This document shows, piece by piece, positions 35,083-43,652 of a DNA stretch of 64,000 nt. Where the stretch lies: contig NC_014551.1 of assembly GCF_000196735.1 (NCBI RefSeq), positions 2,165,001 through 2,229,000 of the forward strand, written 5' to 3'. The position numbers and the translations under genes are program-made. The stretch is from Bacillus amyloliquefaciens DSM 7 = ATCC 23350 (GTDB taxonomy: Bacteria; Bacillota; Bacilli; Bacillales; Bacillaceae). Numbering within the stretch: the first letter of the stretch is position 1; every line of letters starts with the position of its first letter. The notes beneath the pieces are model-generated. The model worked only from the letters and a program-made list of their open reading frames with translations, had not been told where the DNA came from and searched no databases.

Positions 35083-35100
35083 GATATTCGATCGAATATC
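35083..35100. repeat. Perfect 18-bp palindrome
   Basis: GATATTCGATCGAATATC, a perfect dyad, 40 bases upstream of the small gene at 35140. Could be an operator; no known regulator is assigned. Confidence 0.6.
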
Positions 35101-35139
35101 CATCTTCACAAATTTATTCTATCCGGGAGTGATGGTTAC

Positions 35140-35292
35140 ATGAGTTATAAAGATCGATTAGATCAGCATTCTGAATTGTTTCATCACAATTGGACGCGGC
35201 CGAAACGCTCTAAATCGCAAGTGAACGGCCACACCGAAATGTCCCAGACCAACATTATTTTACGGAGCAACGCAAAAGCGCACCGCTGGTAA
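35140..35292 (+). CDS. Small basic protein, 50 residues
   Basis: MSYKDRLDQHSELFHHNWTR followed by a Lys/Arg/Ser/Asn-rich tail ending AKAHRW. RBS GGGAGTGA six bases upstream. The gene has its own perfect terminator. It is hydrophilic with no membrane segment, similar in style to small sporulation proteins (a YpzI-like family is a possibility, not verified). A TATTCTA sequence at about 35116 could be a forespore -10, but -35 spacing is poor. Confidence 0.7.
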   Translation: MSYKDRLDQHSELFHHNWTRPKRSKSQVNGHTEMSQTNIILRSNAKAHRW

Positions 35293-35317
35293 TGGCAGAA
35301 TAAAACGTAAAGATGTT

Positions 35318-35346
35318 AAAAGGCTGTCGATATTCGACAGCCTTTT
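35318..35346. terminator. Terminator after the 50-residue gene
   Basis: AAAAGGCTGTCGA-TAT-TCGACAGCCTTTT, perfect 13-bp stem. It also lies downstream of the secreted protein gene on the minus strand. Confidence 0.92.
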
Positions 35347-35375
35347 AAAATTATTTCTAATGAAATTTTTTCTGA

Positions 35376-35822
35376 CTATTTTCTTTTCTCCACATAAATA
35401 GTTTTAGATTGAACTGCATCTTTCATTTTCCCACCTTTGTATAACTCAACATTAACCTGCCATCTCTCTTTAAATCCAGGTTTTAGTAGTTTACTAAAAT
35501 AAAACTTCTTAACAGGTGTTTTATTCGAGAATGAACCTTTATAGGAAAAATCACCAATATTGTATTCTCCATCTAAGGTGGTAACACCCATTCGATAGTT
35601 CAATGTCCCACATTTTCCATTTGTCTGAGCATATACATCAATAGAAGTAGCATTTCTTGTATACGTTGTTGCGTCAGTCCAAACCCTAGCTTCACAACCT
35701 TTAATTCCATGAACTGTTTGCCATGAACTCATGGCTGCTTCTGCTTTAGGACTGCAAATAAAAGTAGACCCTGCTATCAGTAATGCAGAAGCACCCATCA
35801 AGATTTTCGATACTTTTTTCAT
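35376..35822 (-). CDS. Secreted protein of unknown family, 148 residues
   Basis: Signal peptide MKKVSKILMGASALLIAGST continues to a cleavage-like SPKAEA-AM near residue 30. The mature ~118 residues are basic, Thr/Lys/Tyr-rich and probably all-beta, with two cysteines (HGIKGCEARV and NGKCGTLNY) that could form one disulfide. No family recognised. ATG at 35822, nine bases after AAGGAG. The gene sits in an AT-rich patch between conserved blocks, with no operon partner, which suggests an accessory gene. Confidence 0.75.
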   Translation of the reverse strand: MKKVSKILMGASALLIAGSTFICSPKAEAAMSSWQTVHGIKGCEARVWTDATTYTRNATSIDVYAQTNGKCGTLNYRMGVTTLDGEYNIGDFSYKGSFSNKTPVKKFYFSKLLKPGFKERWQVNVELYKGGKMKDAVQSKTIYVEKRK

Positions 35823-36048
35823 TAATTCCAACTCCTTCATATTTTTACATAAAATATTATAAAACGATATTATATATATATCAAGACTAGTAGGTAAATT
35901 TTAAGAAATTAGTAAACTAAAGATACTTATAAAAAAGCAAATCCATTAAGGTTTTTTCTTTATTTTGAGGAAATTTACAGCCAATTTATGTATTTACTTT
36001 ATTATCCAACAATACCTCACAGATATTTATATTTAAAAGTATAATAAA

Positions 36049-36088
36049 TAGCCGAAAAACAAGAACACTAGTTCCTGTTTTTCGGCTA
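36049..36088. terminator. Long near-perfect hairpin downstream of ypsC
   Basis: TAGCCGAAAAACAAGAAC pairs with GTTCCTGTTTTTCGGCTA (one A-C mismatch, ACTA loop). It lies 70 bases after the ypsC stop. The stem carries internal A and T runs but no T tail follows. The rest of 35841-36158 is AT-rich and shows no gene. Confidence 0.55.
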
Positions 36089-36158
36089 TAACTTGAAAGA
36101 CTTATTCATAACCTATTTTTAAAATCATGTTGTCACAAAAATTCTGCTATAAAAGGGA

Positions 36159-37307
36159 CTATATTTTTGAAATTGTTTTTTTCTTTTTTGCCCAATACTG
36201 ATAATAATCCGCTTTAATAAAACCGTTAAAGAGCTTGCGTTTTTTTGTCGCTTTTCTTCCGTAGGCTTCTTCAAATTGTTCATTTGACGTCAGCATGTAA
36301 ACAGACCATGTATCAAGAGATTCGAATGCCCGGCCCATTTCTTTATACATCCGCTCGACTTCCTTTTTTTCGCCGAGCCGTTCGCCGTACGGAGGGTTTC
36401 CGACGATTACGCCGAATTCGAGTTTCGTCGTGAAATCCTGCACCCGCATTTGCTTGCATTCAATCAGATCCCCGAGCCCCGCTTCTTCTGCATTTTCTTT
36501 GGCGATGTTTACCATCCGGTGATCCACGTCACTTGCAAAAATCTGCAGCGGCTGATCATAGTTCGCCTTTTCTTCCACTTCAAGACGCGCCTTGTCCCAC
36601 AGTTCTTTTCCGATCCATTCCCAGTCTTCTGAGACGAAATCACGATTAAATCCGGGAGCAATGTTTTGCCCGATTAAGGCGGCTTCAATCGCTATCGTGC
36701 CGGAACCGCAGAACGGATCAACGAACGGACGGTCAGGCGTCCAGTTGGTTAACAGAACTAACGCCGCAGCGAGCGTTTCTTTAATCGGAGCTCCGCCCTG
36801 ATCAACCCTGTATCCCCGTTTGTGAAGACCTGTTCCTGATGAATCCAGCGTGATGACGGCTTTATCTTTCAAAAGCGAAATCTCCACTTTGTACTCGGGA
36901 CCCGTTTCTTCAATCCATTCATTTTGTTTTCCTGATTGCAGCTTCAGCTTTTCCGCTATCGCCTTTTTGACGATGCGCTGGCAGTCAGGCACACTGGCAA
37001 GTACTGATTTCACGGACTTTCCGATTACCGGGAACTTTGCGTTTTCCGGAATATATGCGCGCCAGTCAATCGCTTTTGTTTTTTCAAACAGCTCATCAAA
37101 CGTTTTTGCCTGAAACTCGGCGACCTGTACTTTAATGCGGTCAGCCGTCCGCAGCCATAGGTTAGCGCGGCAGATCGCAAGCGCGTCTCCTTCAAAAATG
37201 ACTTTTCCGTTGTCTACTTTGCATTCATATCCTAAATCACGCACTTCTTTGGCGACAATCGCTTCAATTCCCATCGGCGCCGTCGCTATTAGTGTGTACT
37301 TCTTCAT
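36159..37307 (-). CDS. ypsC: 23S rRNA N2-guanine methyltransferase-like protein YpsC (RlmL type)
   Basis: A 382-residue protein with an N-terminal ferredoxin-like/THUMP RNA-binding region (about 1-160) and a C-terminal Rossmann methyltransferase domain. Motif I is FVDPFCGSGTIAIEAALIG (about 195-213) and the catalytic motif IV is VGNPPYGERLG (near 302), the NPPY type that modifies exocyclic amines. By homology to RlmL/RlmK it methylates a 23S rRNA guanine. ATG at 37307 follows AGGGTGA. Downstream of rnpB on the same strand. Confidence 0.9.
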   Translation of the reverse strand: MKKYTLIATAPMGIEAIVAKEVRDLGYECKVDNGKVIFEGDALAICRANLWLRTADRIKVQVAEFQAKTFDELFEKTKAIDWRAYIPENAKFPVIGKSVKSVLASVPDCQRIVKKAIAEKLKLQSGKQNEWIEETGPEYKVEISLLKDKAVITLDSSGTGLHKRGYRVDQGGAPIKETLAAALVLLTNWTPDRPFVDPFCGSGTIAIEAALIGQNIAPGFNRDFVSEDWEWIGKELWDKARLEVEEKANYDQPLQIFASDVDHRMVNIAKENAEEAGLGDLIECKQMRVQDFTTKLEFGVIVGNPPYGERLGEKKEVERMYKEMGRAFESLDTWSVYMLTSNEQFEEAYGRKATKKRKLFNGFIKADYYQYWAKKKKTISKI

Positions 37308-37344
37308 CGTATCACCCTGTCTCTTTTCAGCTTTCGTTTCATTC

Positions 37345-37376
37345 AAGATAAAAGCTCCCCTTTAAAGGAGAGCTCT
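37345..37376 (-). terminator. rnpB terminator
   Basis: AGCTCTCC-TTTAAA-GGGGAGCT followed on the minus strand by TTTATC. It lies 17-48 bases after the RNase P RNA 3' end. Confidence 0.85.
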
Positions 37377-37392
37377 AATTTGTCATATCAAT

Positions 37393-37793
37393 AAATGTTT
37401 AACGTTCTGTAAGCCATGTTTTGTTCCGTCGTACTGCAATCGGCTCATCACCTCGTACTCAGGCGGCAATCATCTATCTACAGAAAGTATTCTGTCCTTC
37501 TATCCGTTCAGTTCCTTCAAGAAGGTTCCCCTACCAAAATTTGGGTTTCTCGCTCGAGGGGTTTACCGCGTTCCACTCTCATCATTTCTGATGAGACTTC
37601 GTCACTGTGGCACTTTCAAGGATACTCAGCCATATCCGAAGACGTAGGCTTTTTTCCTGCCGTCAGCCTATCAAGGCTGCCCTAGCTTATTTCTTCGCTA
37701 GGCACGAACACTACGGGCATCTCAGCACCGTGCGAGCATGGACTTTCCTCTACAGATTCAAAGATCTGCAGCGATTACCCGAACGTTAAGAAC
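37393..37793 (-). ncRNA. rnpB: RNase P RNA, B type
   Basis: The catalytic RNA of RNase P, which matures the 5' ends of tRNAs. The minus strand starts GTTCTTAACGTTCGGGTAAT, whose AACGTTC pairs with GAACGTT at the 3' end (P1). The highly conserved GAGGAAAGTCCATGCTCGC follows at about nucleotide 45, and the family 3' region reads ACAAAACATGGCTTACAGAACG. B-type landmark sequences AACCCCTCGAGCGAGAAACC and TGAGTACGAGGTGATGAGCC are present. Length about 401, as in B. subtilis; ends are placed by homology. Confidence 0.97.
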
Positions 37794-37841
37794 ACTTGTT
37801 CATTATAAAGCAACTTGTCTCATTTGACAAGTGCATCTGTC

Positions 37842-38141
37842 TTATTCGTCATAAAGCTTGCTGCCGAATACATGTTTCTCAAGGTTGGACAGCCTTTTCA
37901 GAATATCAAAGTTGGTCGTATTGGACTGCACCGGCTGTTTTTTGCTTGCTTCTTCAAGCTGTTTTTTCAGCTGCAGATTTTCCTGCTGCAGTTCTTCAAT
38001 TTCTTGATGGAAAGTTTCATAATCCTTAATAATCATATCTAAAAATTTGTCAACGTCTTCTTGTCTGTAACCTCTAACACCTGTTTTAAATTCTTTTTCC
38101 AAAATGTCTTTCGCAGAAAGCTTTACTTTATCAGCAAGCAT
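37842..38141 (-). CDS. gpsB: Cell division protein GpsB
   Basis: A 99-residue DivIVA-like coiled-coil adaptor that shuttles PBP1 (PonA, also in this window) between septum and side wall. The DivIVA-type lipid-binding N-terminus [20 protein letters not shown] is present, then coiled coil (about 35-70) and the C-terminal trimerisation segment [17 protein letters not shown]. The ATG at 38141 follows AGGTG by 6 bases; the in-frame GTG at 38150 is part of that site. Confidence 0.96.
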   Translation of the reverse strand: MLADKVKLSAKDILEKEFKTGVRGYRQEDVDKFLDMIIKDYETFHQEIEELQQENLQLKKQLEEASKKQPVQSNTTNFDILKRLSNLEKHVFGSKLYDE

Positions 38142-38220
38142 CTTTTTCACCTCGTATCGTGAATCATCATGTTATATTTTATTCAGAAACACGTCCCGTT
38201 GTCAAATGTTCTCTGGCATG

Positions 38221-38769
38221 TTATGTAAAGAAGTCTTCTTCTTCAACGGCAGCCCGGAGATCGTCCATCGTAATCGAATAAATCGGATAACCGTCTTTTT
38301 CGCGGCGTTTTTCCGCCTGCTGCAGCATATATTTCGGCGACCCTTCCATCTCCGGATCATATAAAAGCAAAAGCGCGTCTGACTTTTCAATAAAGAACGC
38401 GTTTTTCTGCCGGAATTGAAGCGGGCTTTCGTACGGCCGATGCGTCAGGCTCTCCTCATAATCTGCCTGTGCAAGCACCGATTCATACATTTCTTTATTC
38501 GGTTCCTTCCACTTTTCCTCCTGGCCGTAGAACGGCGTGATAACGGCAACCTTTAATTCCGGATACTCTTCTCTGAGATCGTACGCCGTTTCTGCCGCCC
38601 AAAGCTCCGTCCCCAGCTGTCCGGATATGAGAATCCATTCCAAGCCTTCGTCAAGAAAGCTTCTGAGTCTGGTTTCTATCGCCTTTTTTATATAAATAAG
38701 CGCCCGGTCATCATGTTTAAAGATACCGAGTTCAAACGGCTTGTACCCCGTTACGGCTAATACTTTCAA
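38221..38769 (-). CDS. ypsA: SLOG-superfamily protein YpsA (DUF1273)
   Basis: A 182-residue Rossmann-like protein of the SLOG superfamily, which bind nucleotides or nucleotide-derived ligands. Glycine-rich motifs are [10 protein letters not shown] at the N-terminus and [13 protein letters not shown] (about 60-72), and the C-terminal [16 protein letters not shown]. YpsA lies next to gpsB and in Firmicutes has been reported to affect cell division and shape. Start TTG at 38769 after AGGTGATCAA. Ligand unknown. Confidence 0.9.
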   Translation of the reverse strand: MKVLAVTGYKPFELGIFKHDDRALIYIKKAIETRLRSFLDEGLEWILISGQLGTELWAAETAYDLREEYPELKVAVITPFYGQEEKWKEPNKEMYESVLAQADYEESLTHRPYESPLQFRQKNAFFIEKSDALLLLYDPEMEGSPKYMLQQAEKRREKDGYPIYSITMDDLRAAVEEEDFFT

Positions 38770-38853
38770 TTGATCACCTGCTTAAAAAATGGGGCTCCCC
38801 ATCGGGCCCCATTTTGATTGATATCCTTACCGACTTTGCTTAAGCGTTCAATA

Positions 38854-39093
38854 CTAATAATCGCAGCAAGGGCTTCCGCACTGAAAATGCTGGTGTGTCG
38901 TCGGATCAACATTTGAAAAAGTATGCGGATAGTAATGAACGTGCTCAAAGTTGTGGTGATTTACGTTAGTTGTATGTTGCGGATGAATATGCGGCACAAC
39001 TGTGTTAGTAAAACAATGGTGTTCACAGCAATTAGTCGGATGGACAATCGGCGGCATTACGTTTGGGCAACAATGATGATGATGATGAAACAT
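38854..39093 (-). CDS. cotD: Spore coat protein CotD
   Basis: A 79-residue His/Cys-rich inner-coat protein: MFHHHHHCCPNVMPP at the start, CCEHHCF in the middle and CGSPCCDY at the end. The composition (about a quarter His, 8 Cys) is typical of CotD and allows disulfide cross-linking and metal binding. ATG at 39093 follows GGAGAGGGG. A mother-cell sigma-K type promoter lies upstream. Confidence 0.93.
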   Translation of the reverse strand: MFHHHHHCCPNVMPPIVHPTNCCEHHCFTNTVVPHIHPQHTTNVNHHNFEHVHYYPHTFSNVDPTTHQHFQCGSPCCDY

Positions 39094-39129
39094 GCTAAAT
39101 CCCCTCTCCATTAACTTTTATTACACTGT

Positions 39130-39157
39130 TAAGTTATGAAGAAAAGCGGGTGCATGT
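39130..39157 (-). promoter_or_regulatory. Sigma-K type promoter of cotD
   Basis: On the minus strand ACA (39155-39157), 16 bp, CATAACTTA (39130-39138), matching the sigma-K consensus AC-N16-CATANNNTA, 37 bases before the cotD start. Confidence 0.7.
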
Positions 39158-39176
39158 TCTAATTCAATCACCCAAT

Positions 39177-39272
39177 TTAGAAATGCATCAGCAAGCTGTC
39201 TTTAAAATTCGTAAATACAAACGCAATCAAAAAAACCACGACAAAGAACAAGTAAAAAACACCTTTATACAT
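39177..39272 (-). CDS. Micro-ORF, 31-residue single-pass membrane peptide
   Basis: MYKGVFYLFFVVVFLIAFVF followed by TNFKDSLLMHF. GGGGAGA lies six bases before the ATG at 39272, an excellent ribosome site. Upstream TTGTAG (39326-39331), 17 bp, TAAAAT (39303-39308) is a good sigma-A promoter, so it is probably expressed. It lies between mrfB and cotD on the same strand. No family recognised. Confidence 0.62.
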   Translation of the reverse strand: MYKGVFYLFFVVVFLIAFVFTNFKDSLLMHF

Positions 39273-39302
39273 ACCAACTCTCCCCTATAAATAACTAACG
39301 CT

Positions 39303-39331
39303 ATTTTACAGGATGCGGCACCATTCTACAA
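39303..39331 (-). promoter_or_regulatory. Promoter of the 31-residue membrane peptide
   Basis: TTGTAG-N17-TAAAAT on the minus strand, about 30 bases before the micro-ORF start. Confidence 0.6.
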
Positions 39332-39405
39332 CAAAATCGATGCGGATTCAGAAAAAAATATTTTTGGCGAAACAGCTCGGCTTTTGCGCTTTCCCGGGCA
39401 ATATT

Positions 39406-40644
39406 TCAAGAGGAATATTTCCTCCTCAGCCGGGCAATTCTCACTTGGAGTTTCTCGGCTTCTTTTTCCGATATTTCATCGTCTTTTGCAGCCTTTTGCG
39501 CGGCCTGCAGAGCTTTTTTGAAATCTTTTGCGTGATGCTCAAAATAGATTGCCAGCTCTACCGCTGATTGATGTCTGCATATGTGAAGAGCGGAGTCCGT
39601 CAGTTTCTCCCAAAGGGGCACTGCTTCTTGCCTTCGGTTTTGTTTTTTATAAAGCATCGCTAAGTCAAAAAGGGCCCGATCCGAATCTTCAAAGTCTTTG
39701 CCTTGCAGCGCTTCCAGCTGCGAAACAGCGCGATCGGTTTCTTTATGAGCGATAAACCACTTCGCCATGGCGTACGCTTCCTGACGTTCTGACGTCTGAT
39801 CAGAGGAGGCAAAAATCTTTTTTGACATATGAATGTAAAGAGCGATAAGGGAGAGCACATCTTGTTCATTATGGGAGAGCACTCCTTCCAGGAGAGCCGG
39901 GTCCTCCGCCTTTAAAAATTGGAAATACAGCATTGGAGCCAAATACCCGGGTGTATCTTCATCCCTTTTAAAGGCCAGCTCTTCATTTTCAACAGCCGAA
40001 AGCGATACACGCTCTAATTTATGTTTCCAAAGCCGTCTCGCCCCGTGCAGAAGATCAAAGTGGCCGAATTCAGGAAGTTTCGGAAGCCTGTCCCGAAGCA
40101 ATGTGTGCCTTGTTTTTACCTGCGGCCAATCAAAGGCTTTGCCGTTATACGTCACAAGGGACGTAATATCAACCTCACTCAAAAAGCTTTGGTAAAGAGC
40201 CGCCTCGTTTCCCGGCTTGGGAAGCAGATGCTGTTTTACTATAACACGGTCTTCATATACTCTCGCATGACCGAGCAAAAAGATCATATTGCCGGCCCCG
40301 CCGCCAAGTCCGGTCGTTTCCGTATCAAAGAAAAACAGCTGGTTTTTTTCGTATCCTTCGGCTGATAAAGTATGCGTCAAACCGCCTTTATTCCATAACG
40401 CCATGACGTCATCAAGTTCATTGAAGCTATACCGTCCGTGGCGGTGCGAAAGCGGATAGACGGTTTCACGGATAAGGCAGTATTCATCCTCAAAGAAGAA
40501 AGGCTTCACTCCCAATGCCTCCCAATCTTCTCTAAACGGGACTTGAATATCAGGCACCGGAAGCGAAGAAGCTGCCGGCTTTTTCTCAGTTTCCGGGAGA
40601 TTCAGGTGGTTTTTCATCCGCTTTAATTTATTTTTCAAGGACAT
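39406..40644 (-). CDS. mrfB: MrfB (YprB) DEDD exonuclease
   Basis: A 412-residue nuclease of the RNase H-like/DnaQ superfamily that acts with MrfA in repair of mitomycin C adducts in B. subtilis. The first metal motif is LFFFDTETTGLGGGAGN (near 107), the middle Asp is in TYNGKAFDWPQVKTR (near 170), and HNEQDVLSLIAL (near 260) supplies the last Asp. The C-terminal third (about 280-412) is helical, TPR-like. It follows mrfA by 19 bases on the same strand. Confidence 0.92.
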   Translation of the reverse strand: MSLKNKLKRMKNHLNLPETEKKPAASSLPVPDIQVPFREDWEALGVKPFFFEDEYCLIRETVYPLSHRHGRYSFNELDDVMALWNKGGLTHTLSAEGYEKNQLFFFDTETTGLGGGAGNMIFLLGHARVYEDRVIVKQHLLPKPGNEAALYQSFLSEVDITSLVTYNGKAFDWPQVKTRHTLLRDRLPKLPEFGHFDLLHGARRLWKHKLERVSLSAVENEELAFKRDEDTPGYLAPMLYFQFLKAEDPALLEGVLSHNEQDVLSLIALYIHMSKKIFASSDQTSERQEAYAMAKWFIAHKETDRAVSQLEALQGKDFEDSDRALFDLAMLYKKQNRRQEAVPLWEKLTDSALHICRHQSAVELAIYFEHHAKDFKKALQAAQKAAKDDEISEKEAEKLQVRIARLRRKYSS

Positions 40645-40663
40645 CTCTCGTCCCCCTTTTCTT

Positions 40664-42910
40664 TTACACGTAATTTAAGAGCCGGAGAATCGCTTTCTTT
40701 GCATCAATTCCCTCTATTTCAGAGCCGATGCAGGAAGGACATCCGTCTTGACATGGACATTGTCTGATCAGACGCTCAGCCCCTTCATTGATTTCATCAA
40801 ATCGTTTGTATACTTCATCAGCAAGTCCGATTCCGCCCGGATAATGATCATACAGAAAGATTGTCGGCAATCCCGTATGAGCGGCTTTGATCTGCGGCAC
40901 GACATGTACATCATTTCGGTCGCACATGACGTATACAGGCACGATATGCTGCAGGACGTGAGCAATGCCTAAAAGGAGCTGTTCAAGCGTTTTTTCACCG
41001 ATCTCCGAATCCGTCTCTTTTAATTCAAGCCACGCTGCACTGGTATGCAGCTCTTCTTCAGGAAGATGAATCGGTCCTGATCCTATATTTTCAAATGTCG
41101 TCATTTTAATTTTTTTAAATATCGTCGGAAGAGCGTTTACTGTCACGTCACCGAAATGTATGGCCGTTTTCCTTCTGCTTTCTGATCTGTCAATTTCCAG
41201 CACTTTCAGCTGCACCGCTAAATTGGCATCCGTATAATATTCGACATCGACTTTTCGCACGTATGCTTTTTTGTGCTCCCAATCAAGCTTTTCAACCTGG
41301 TACTGCACTCCTTCATGAAGATAAATCGCTTCATCATGAAGAAGCGTCATCGCGCTGAATCTGTCCATTTCTCCGATAATTTTTACATCAGCCGTTTCTG
41401 ACCGATCAACGATGACCACGTTTTCCTGTGAGGCCGAACGGAGACTGATGTTTGAAGCGGGAAATGATTCGCTCGCCCAGTGATAGCGTTCACGGTTTTC
41501 GTGAAGGACGCCTTCTTCCTCTAAATACTCGAGAATGTCTCTTGCATCATTTTCTCCGAATGTTTCATCGGCTCTGAAAGGCAGCTCATACGCAGCGCAT
41601 TTCAGATGATCGACCAGTATAATGAGATTATCAGGGTTTATCCGTGCAGATTCTGGAGAGCGTTTAAAGAAATAATCAGGATGGCGCACAATATATTGGT
41701 CAATCGGATCAGAATTCGCCACCATTACAATCAGCGCCTCTCCCTGCCGCCGTCCGGCCCGGCCCGCCTGCTGCCATGCGCTCGCGACACTGCCCGGGTA
41801 TCCCGTCATCACACAGACCTGAAGCTGGCCGATATCAACGCCGAGCTCCAGTGCATTTGTGCTGACAACACCGAGAATGCTGCCGTCTCTTAACCCCCGC
41901 TCTATTTCTCTTCTTTCTTTCGGAAGATATCCGCCGCGATAGCCTCTGACAGACTTCGCGCCGATTTCTTTTTTTACGATTTCCTGAATGTGGCTTAAAA
42001 TAATTTCAACCCGGACACGGCTTCTTGCAAAAACAATCGTCTGAATCTTATTTTTCAAAAACGTTTTGGCAAGTTCGTTCACTTCCACAGTGGCGCTTTT
42101 TCGAATATGCAGCGGTTTATTCACAATCGGAGGGTTGTAAAAAGCAAAGTGCTTTCTTCCGCTCGGGGCACCGTTGTCGTCAATCAGTTTCACAGAATTT
42201 CCCGTCAGCTGCTCCGCCAATTCTCTCGGATTGGCGATTGTGGCGGATGTGCAGATAAATAACGGCGTGCTTCCGTAAAAAGCGCAGATTCTCATTAAAC
42301 GGCGGATGACGTTCGCCACATGGCTGCCGAATACGCCGCGGTACGTATGTAATTCGTCAATGACGATATATTTCAGGTTTTCAAACAGACTCACCCATTT
42401 TGTATGGTGGGGGAGAATCGCTGAATGAAGCATATCGGGATTTGTAATGACAATGTGTCCGGCTTTTCTGACCTTCTGCCTGATGGCCGGAGAGGTATCG
42501 CCGTCATAAGTGAAGCTTTTGATGTCCATGCCCGTCTCATCTATGATTTCGTTCAGCTCGCTTTTTTGATCCTGCGCGAGCGCCTTTGTCGGAAATAAAT
42601 AAAGCGCGCGGCTTGAGGAATCTTCCGCGATAGACTGGAGAACCGGAAGATTATAGCACAAAGTTTTACCGGAGGCCGTCGGTGTGACGGCCACAATGCT
42701 TTCTCCGGTTTGAACCGTTTGAAAAGCGGAGTATTGATGTGTAAACAGCCGCTCGATCCCCCTCTTTTTGAGAGCCGCCCGGATTTTCGGGTTTACCTTA
42801 TCCGGCATTGGCATGGTTTTCGCCTCCCGCGGCTCCTCTTCATGCCAATGCACAATATTTTCATGATCTTTTAATTCCTGAATCAGTTCGCTCAGTGATT
42901 TTTTCTTCAT
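40664..42910 (-). CDS. mrfA: MrfA (YprA) DEXH-box helicase
   Basis: A 748-residue superfamily 2 helicase for mitomycin C lesion repair that works outside the UvrABC pathway. Walker A is VTPTASGKTLCYNLP (about 76), motif II is IVIDELHTYRG (DELH), and motif VI is WQQAGRAGRR. The C-terminal DUF1998 region has the cysteine cluster CPCQDGCPSC. ATG at 42910 follows GAGGTG by 6 bases. First gene of mrfAB. Confidence 0.94.
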   Translation of the reverse strand: MKKKSLSELIQELKDHENIVHWHEEEPREAKTMPMPDKVNPKIRAALKKRGIERLFTHQYSAFQTVQTGESIVAVTPTASGKTLCYNLPVLQSIAEDSSSRALYLFPTKALAQDQKSELNEIIDETGMDIKSFTYDGDTSPAIRQKVRKAGHIVITNPDMLHSAILPHHTKWVSLFENLKYIVIDELHTYRGVFGSHVANVIRRLMRICAFYGSTPLFICTSATIANPRELAEQLTGNSVKLIDDNGAPSGRKHFAFYNPPIVNKPLHIRKSATVEVNELAKTFLKNKIQTIVFARSRVRVEIILSHIQEIVKKEIGAKSVRGYRGGYLPKERREIERGLRDGSILGVVSTNALELGVDIGQLQVCVMTGYPGSVASAWQQAGRAGRRQGEALIVMVANSDPIDQYIVRHPDYFFKRSPESARINPDNLIILVDHLKCAAYELPFRADETFGENDARDILEYLEEEGVLHENRERYHWASESFPASNISLRSASQENVVIVDRSETADVKIIGEMDRFSAMTLLHDEAIYLHEGVQYQVEKLDWEHKKAYVRKVDVEYYTDANLAVQLKVLEIDRSESRRKTAIHFGDVTVNALPTIFKKIKMTTFENIGSGPIHLPEEELHTSAAWLELKETDSEIGEKTLEQLLLGIAHVLQHIVPVYVMCDRNDVHVVPQIKAAHTGLPTIFLYDHYPGGIGLADEVYKRFDEINEGAERLIRQCPCQDGCPSCIGSEIEGIDAKKAILRLLNYV

Positions 42911-42982
42911 CGTCCACACCTCTTTATGAGGTACAGTTTACCGAATATTTGTTTGCCTGGCTAGATGAAAATACTGCACAAG

Positions 42983-43009
42983 AAAAAAAGCAGGGGAATA
43001 GCCCCCTGC
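42983..43009 (-). terminator. ypqE terminator
   Basis: GCAGGGG-GCTATT-CCCCTGC on the minus strand followed by TTTTTTTC. Confidence 0.92.
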
Positions 43010-43516
43010 CTACTTCATTTTTATTGTAAAAAGCTCTGTTTGTCCTTTTTTCGCCTCATTTGCGCCTGCAAATTGCAAAGGCTCTGCGGCATCACCGTTC
43101 ATAATTACCATAGGGATGACGGTGCTGCTTGCTTTTTCTTTTATTAAATCCAGATTGCAGGTTAAAAGCAGGTCGCCTGTCTTGACTTTGTCTCCCTCTT
43201 TTACATGGGCTTCAAAACCTTCGCCGTTCATGTTTACGGTATCTAAACCGACATGTATCAAAAGTTCCGCTCCGGAAAGGGTGCGGATGCCGACAGCGTG
43301 TTTTGTATGAAACAGCTGAATCACTTCCCCCTCAACCGGTGAAACAATGTCTCCGTTTGCAGGTTCGACGGCGATCCCGTCCCCCATCATTTTTTGTGAA
43401 AATACGGGATCCGGCACTGAAGCCAAATCCATCACCGCTCCGTCAGCCGGAGAAAAAATCACTTCCTCGGCCGGCTTTTTCCGGCTGTCTCCCAATCCGA
43501 ATAATTTTTTCAGCAA
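43010..43516 (-). CDS. ypqE: Glucose-type PTS EIIA-like protein YpqE
   Basis: A 168-residue EIIA(Glc)-family protein. The phosphorylated His is in [12 protein letters not shown] (near 90), and the second active-site His is in [11 protein letters not shown]. Other family blocks ([31 protein letters not shown]) are intact. It stands alone without EIIB/C genes, so it may feed a partner permease. I use TTG at 43516, nine bases after GGAAGGGAG, which gives the usual 168 residues; a GTG at 43567 is in frame but lacks a ribosome site. Confidence 0.88.
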   Translation of the reverse strand: MLKKLFGLGDSRKKPAEEVIFSPADGAVMDLASVPDPVFSQKMMGDGIAVEPANGDIVSPVEGEVIQLFHTKHAVGIRTLSGAELLIHVGLDTVNMNGEGFEAHVKEGDKVKTGDLLLTCNLDLIKEKASSTVIPMVIMNGDAAEPLQFAGANEAKKGQTELFTIKMK

Positions 43517-43652
43517 TGTGTTGTGCTCCCTTCCTAAATCTGAATCCGTTACCAGTTTATTCTCCACTATTTAACCATACTTTCTTTTTTCCTTCAATTC
43601 TTAACCATACGGGATAACATCGCATAGTCTGTTGTAAAAAGGCGGTGGTCAT

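Noticed and set aside
37416..37789. Open frames on the plus strand of about 60-90 codons
   Set aside because: They lie inside the RNase P RNA gene, whose conserved sequence and structure explain the region.
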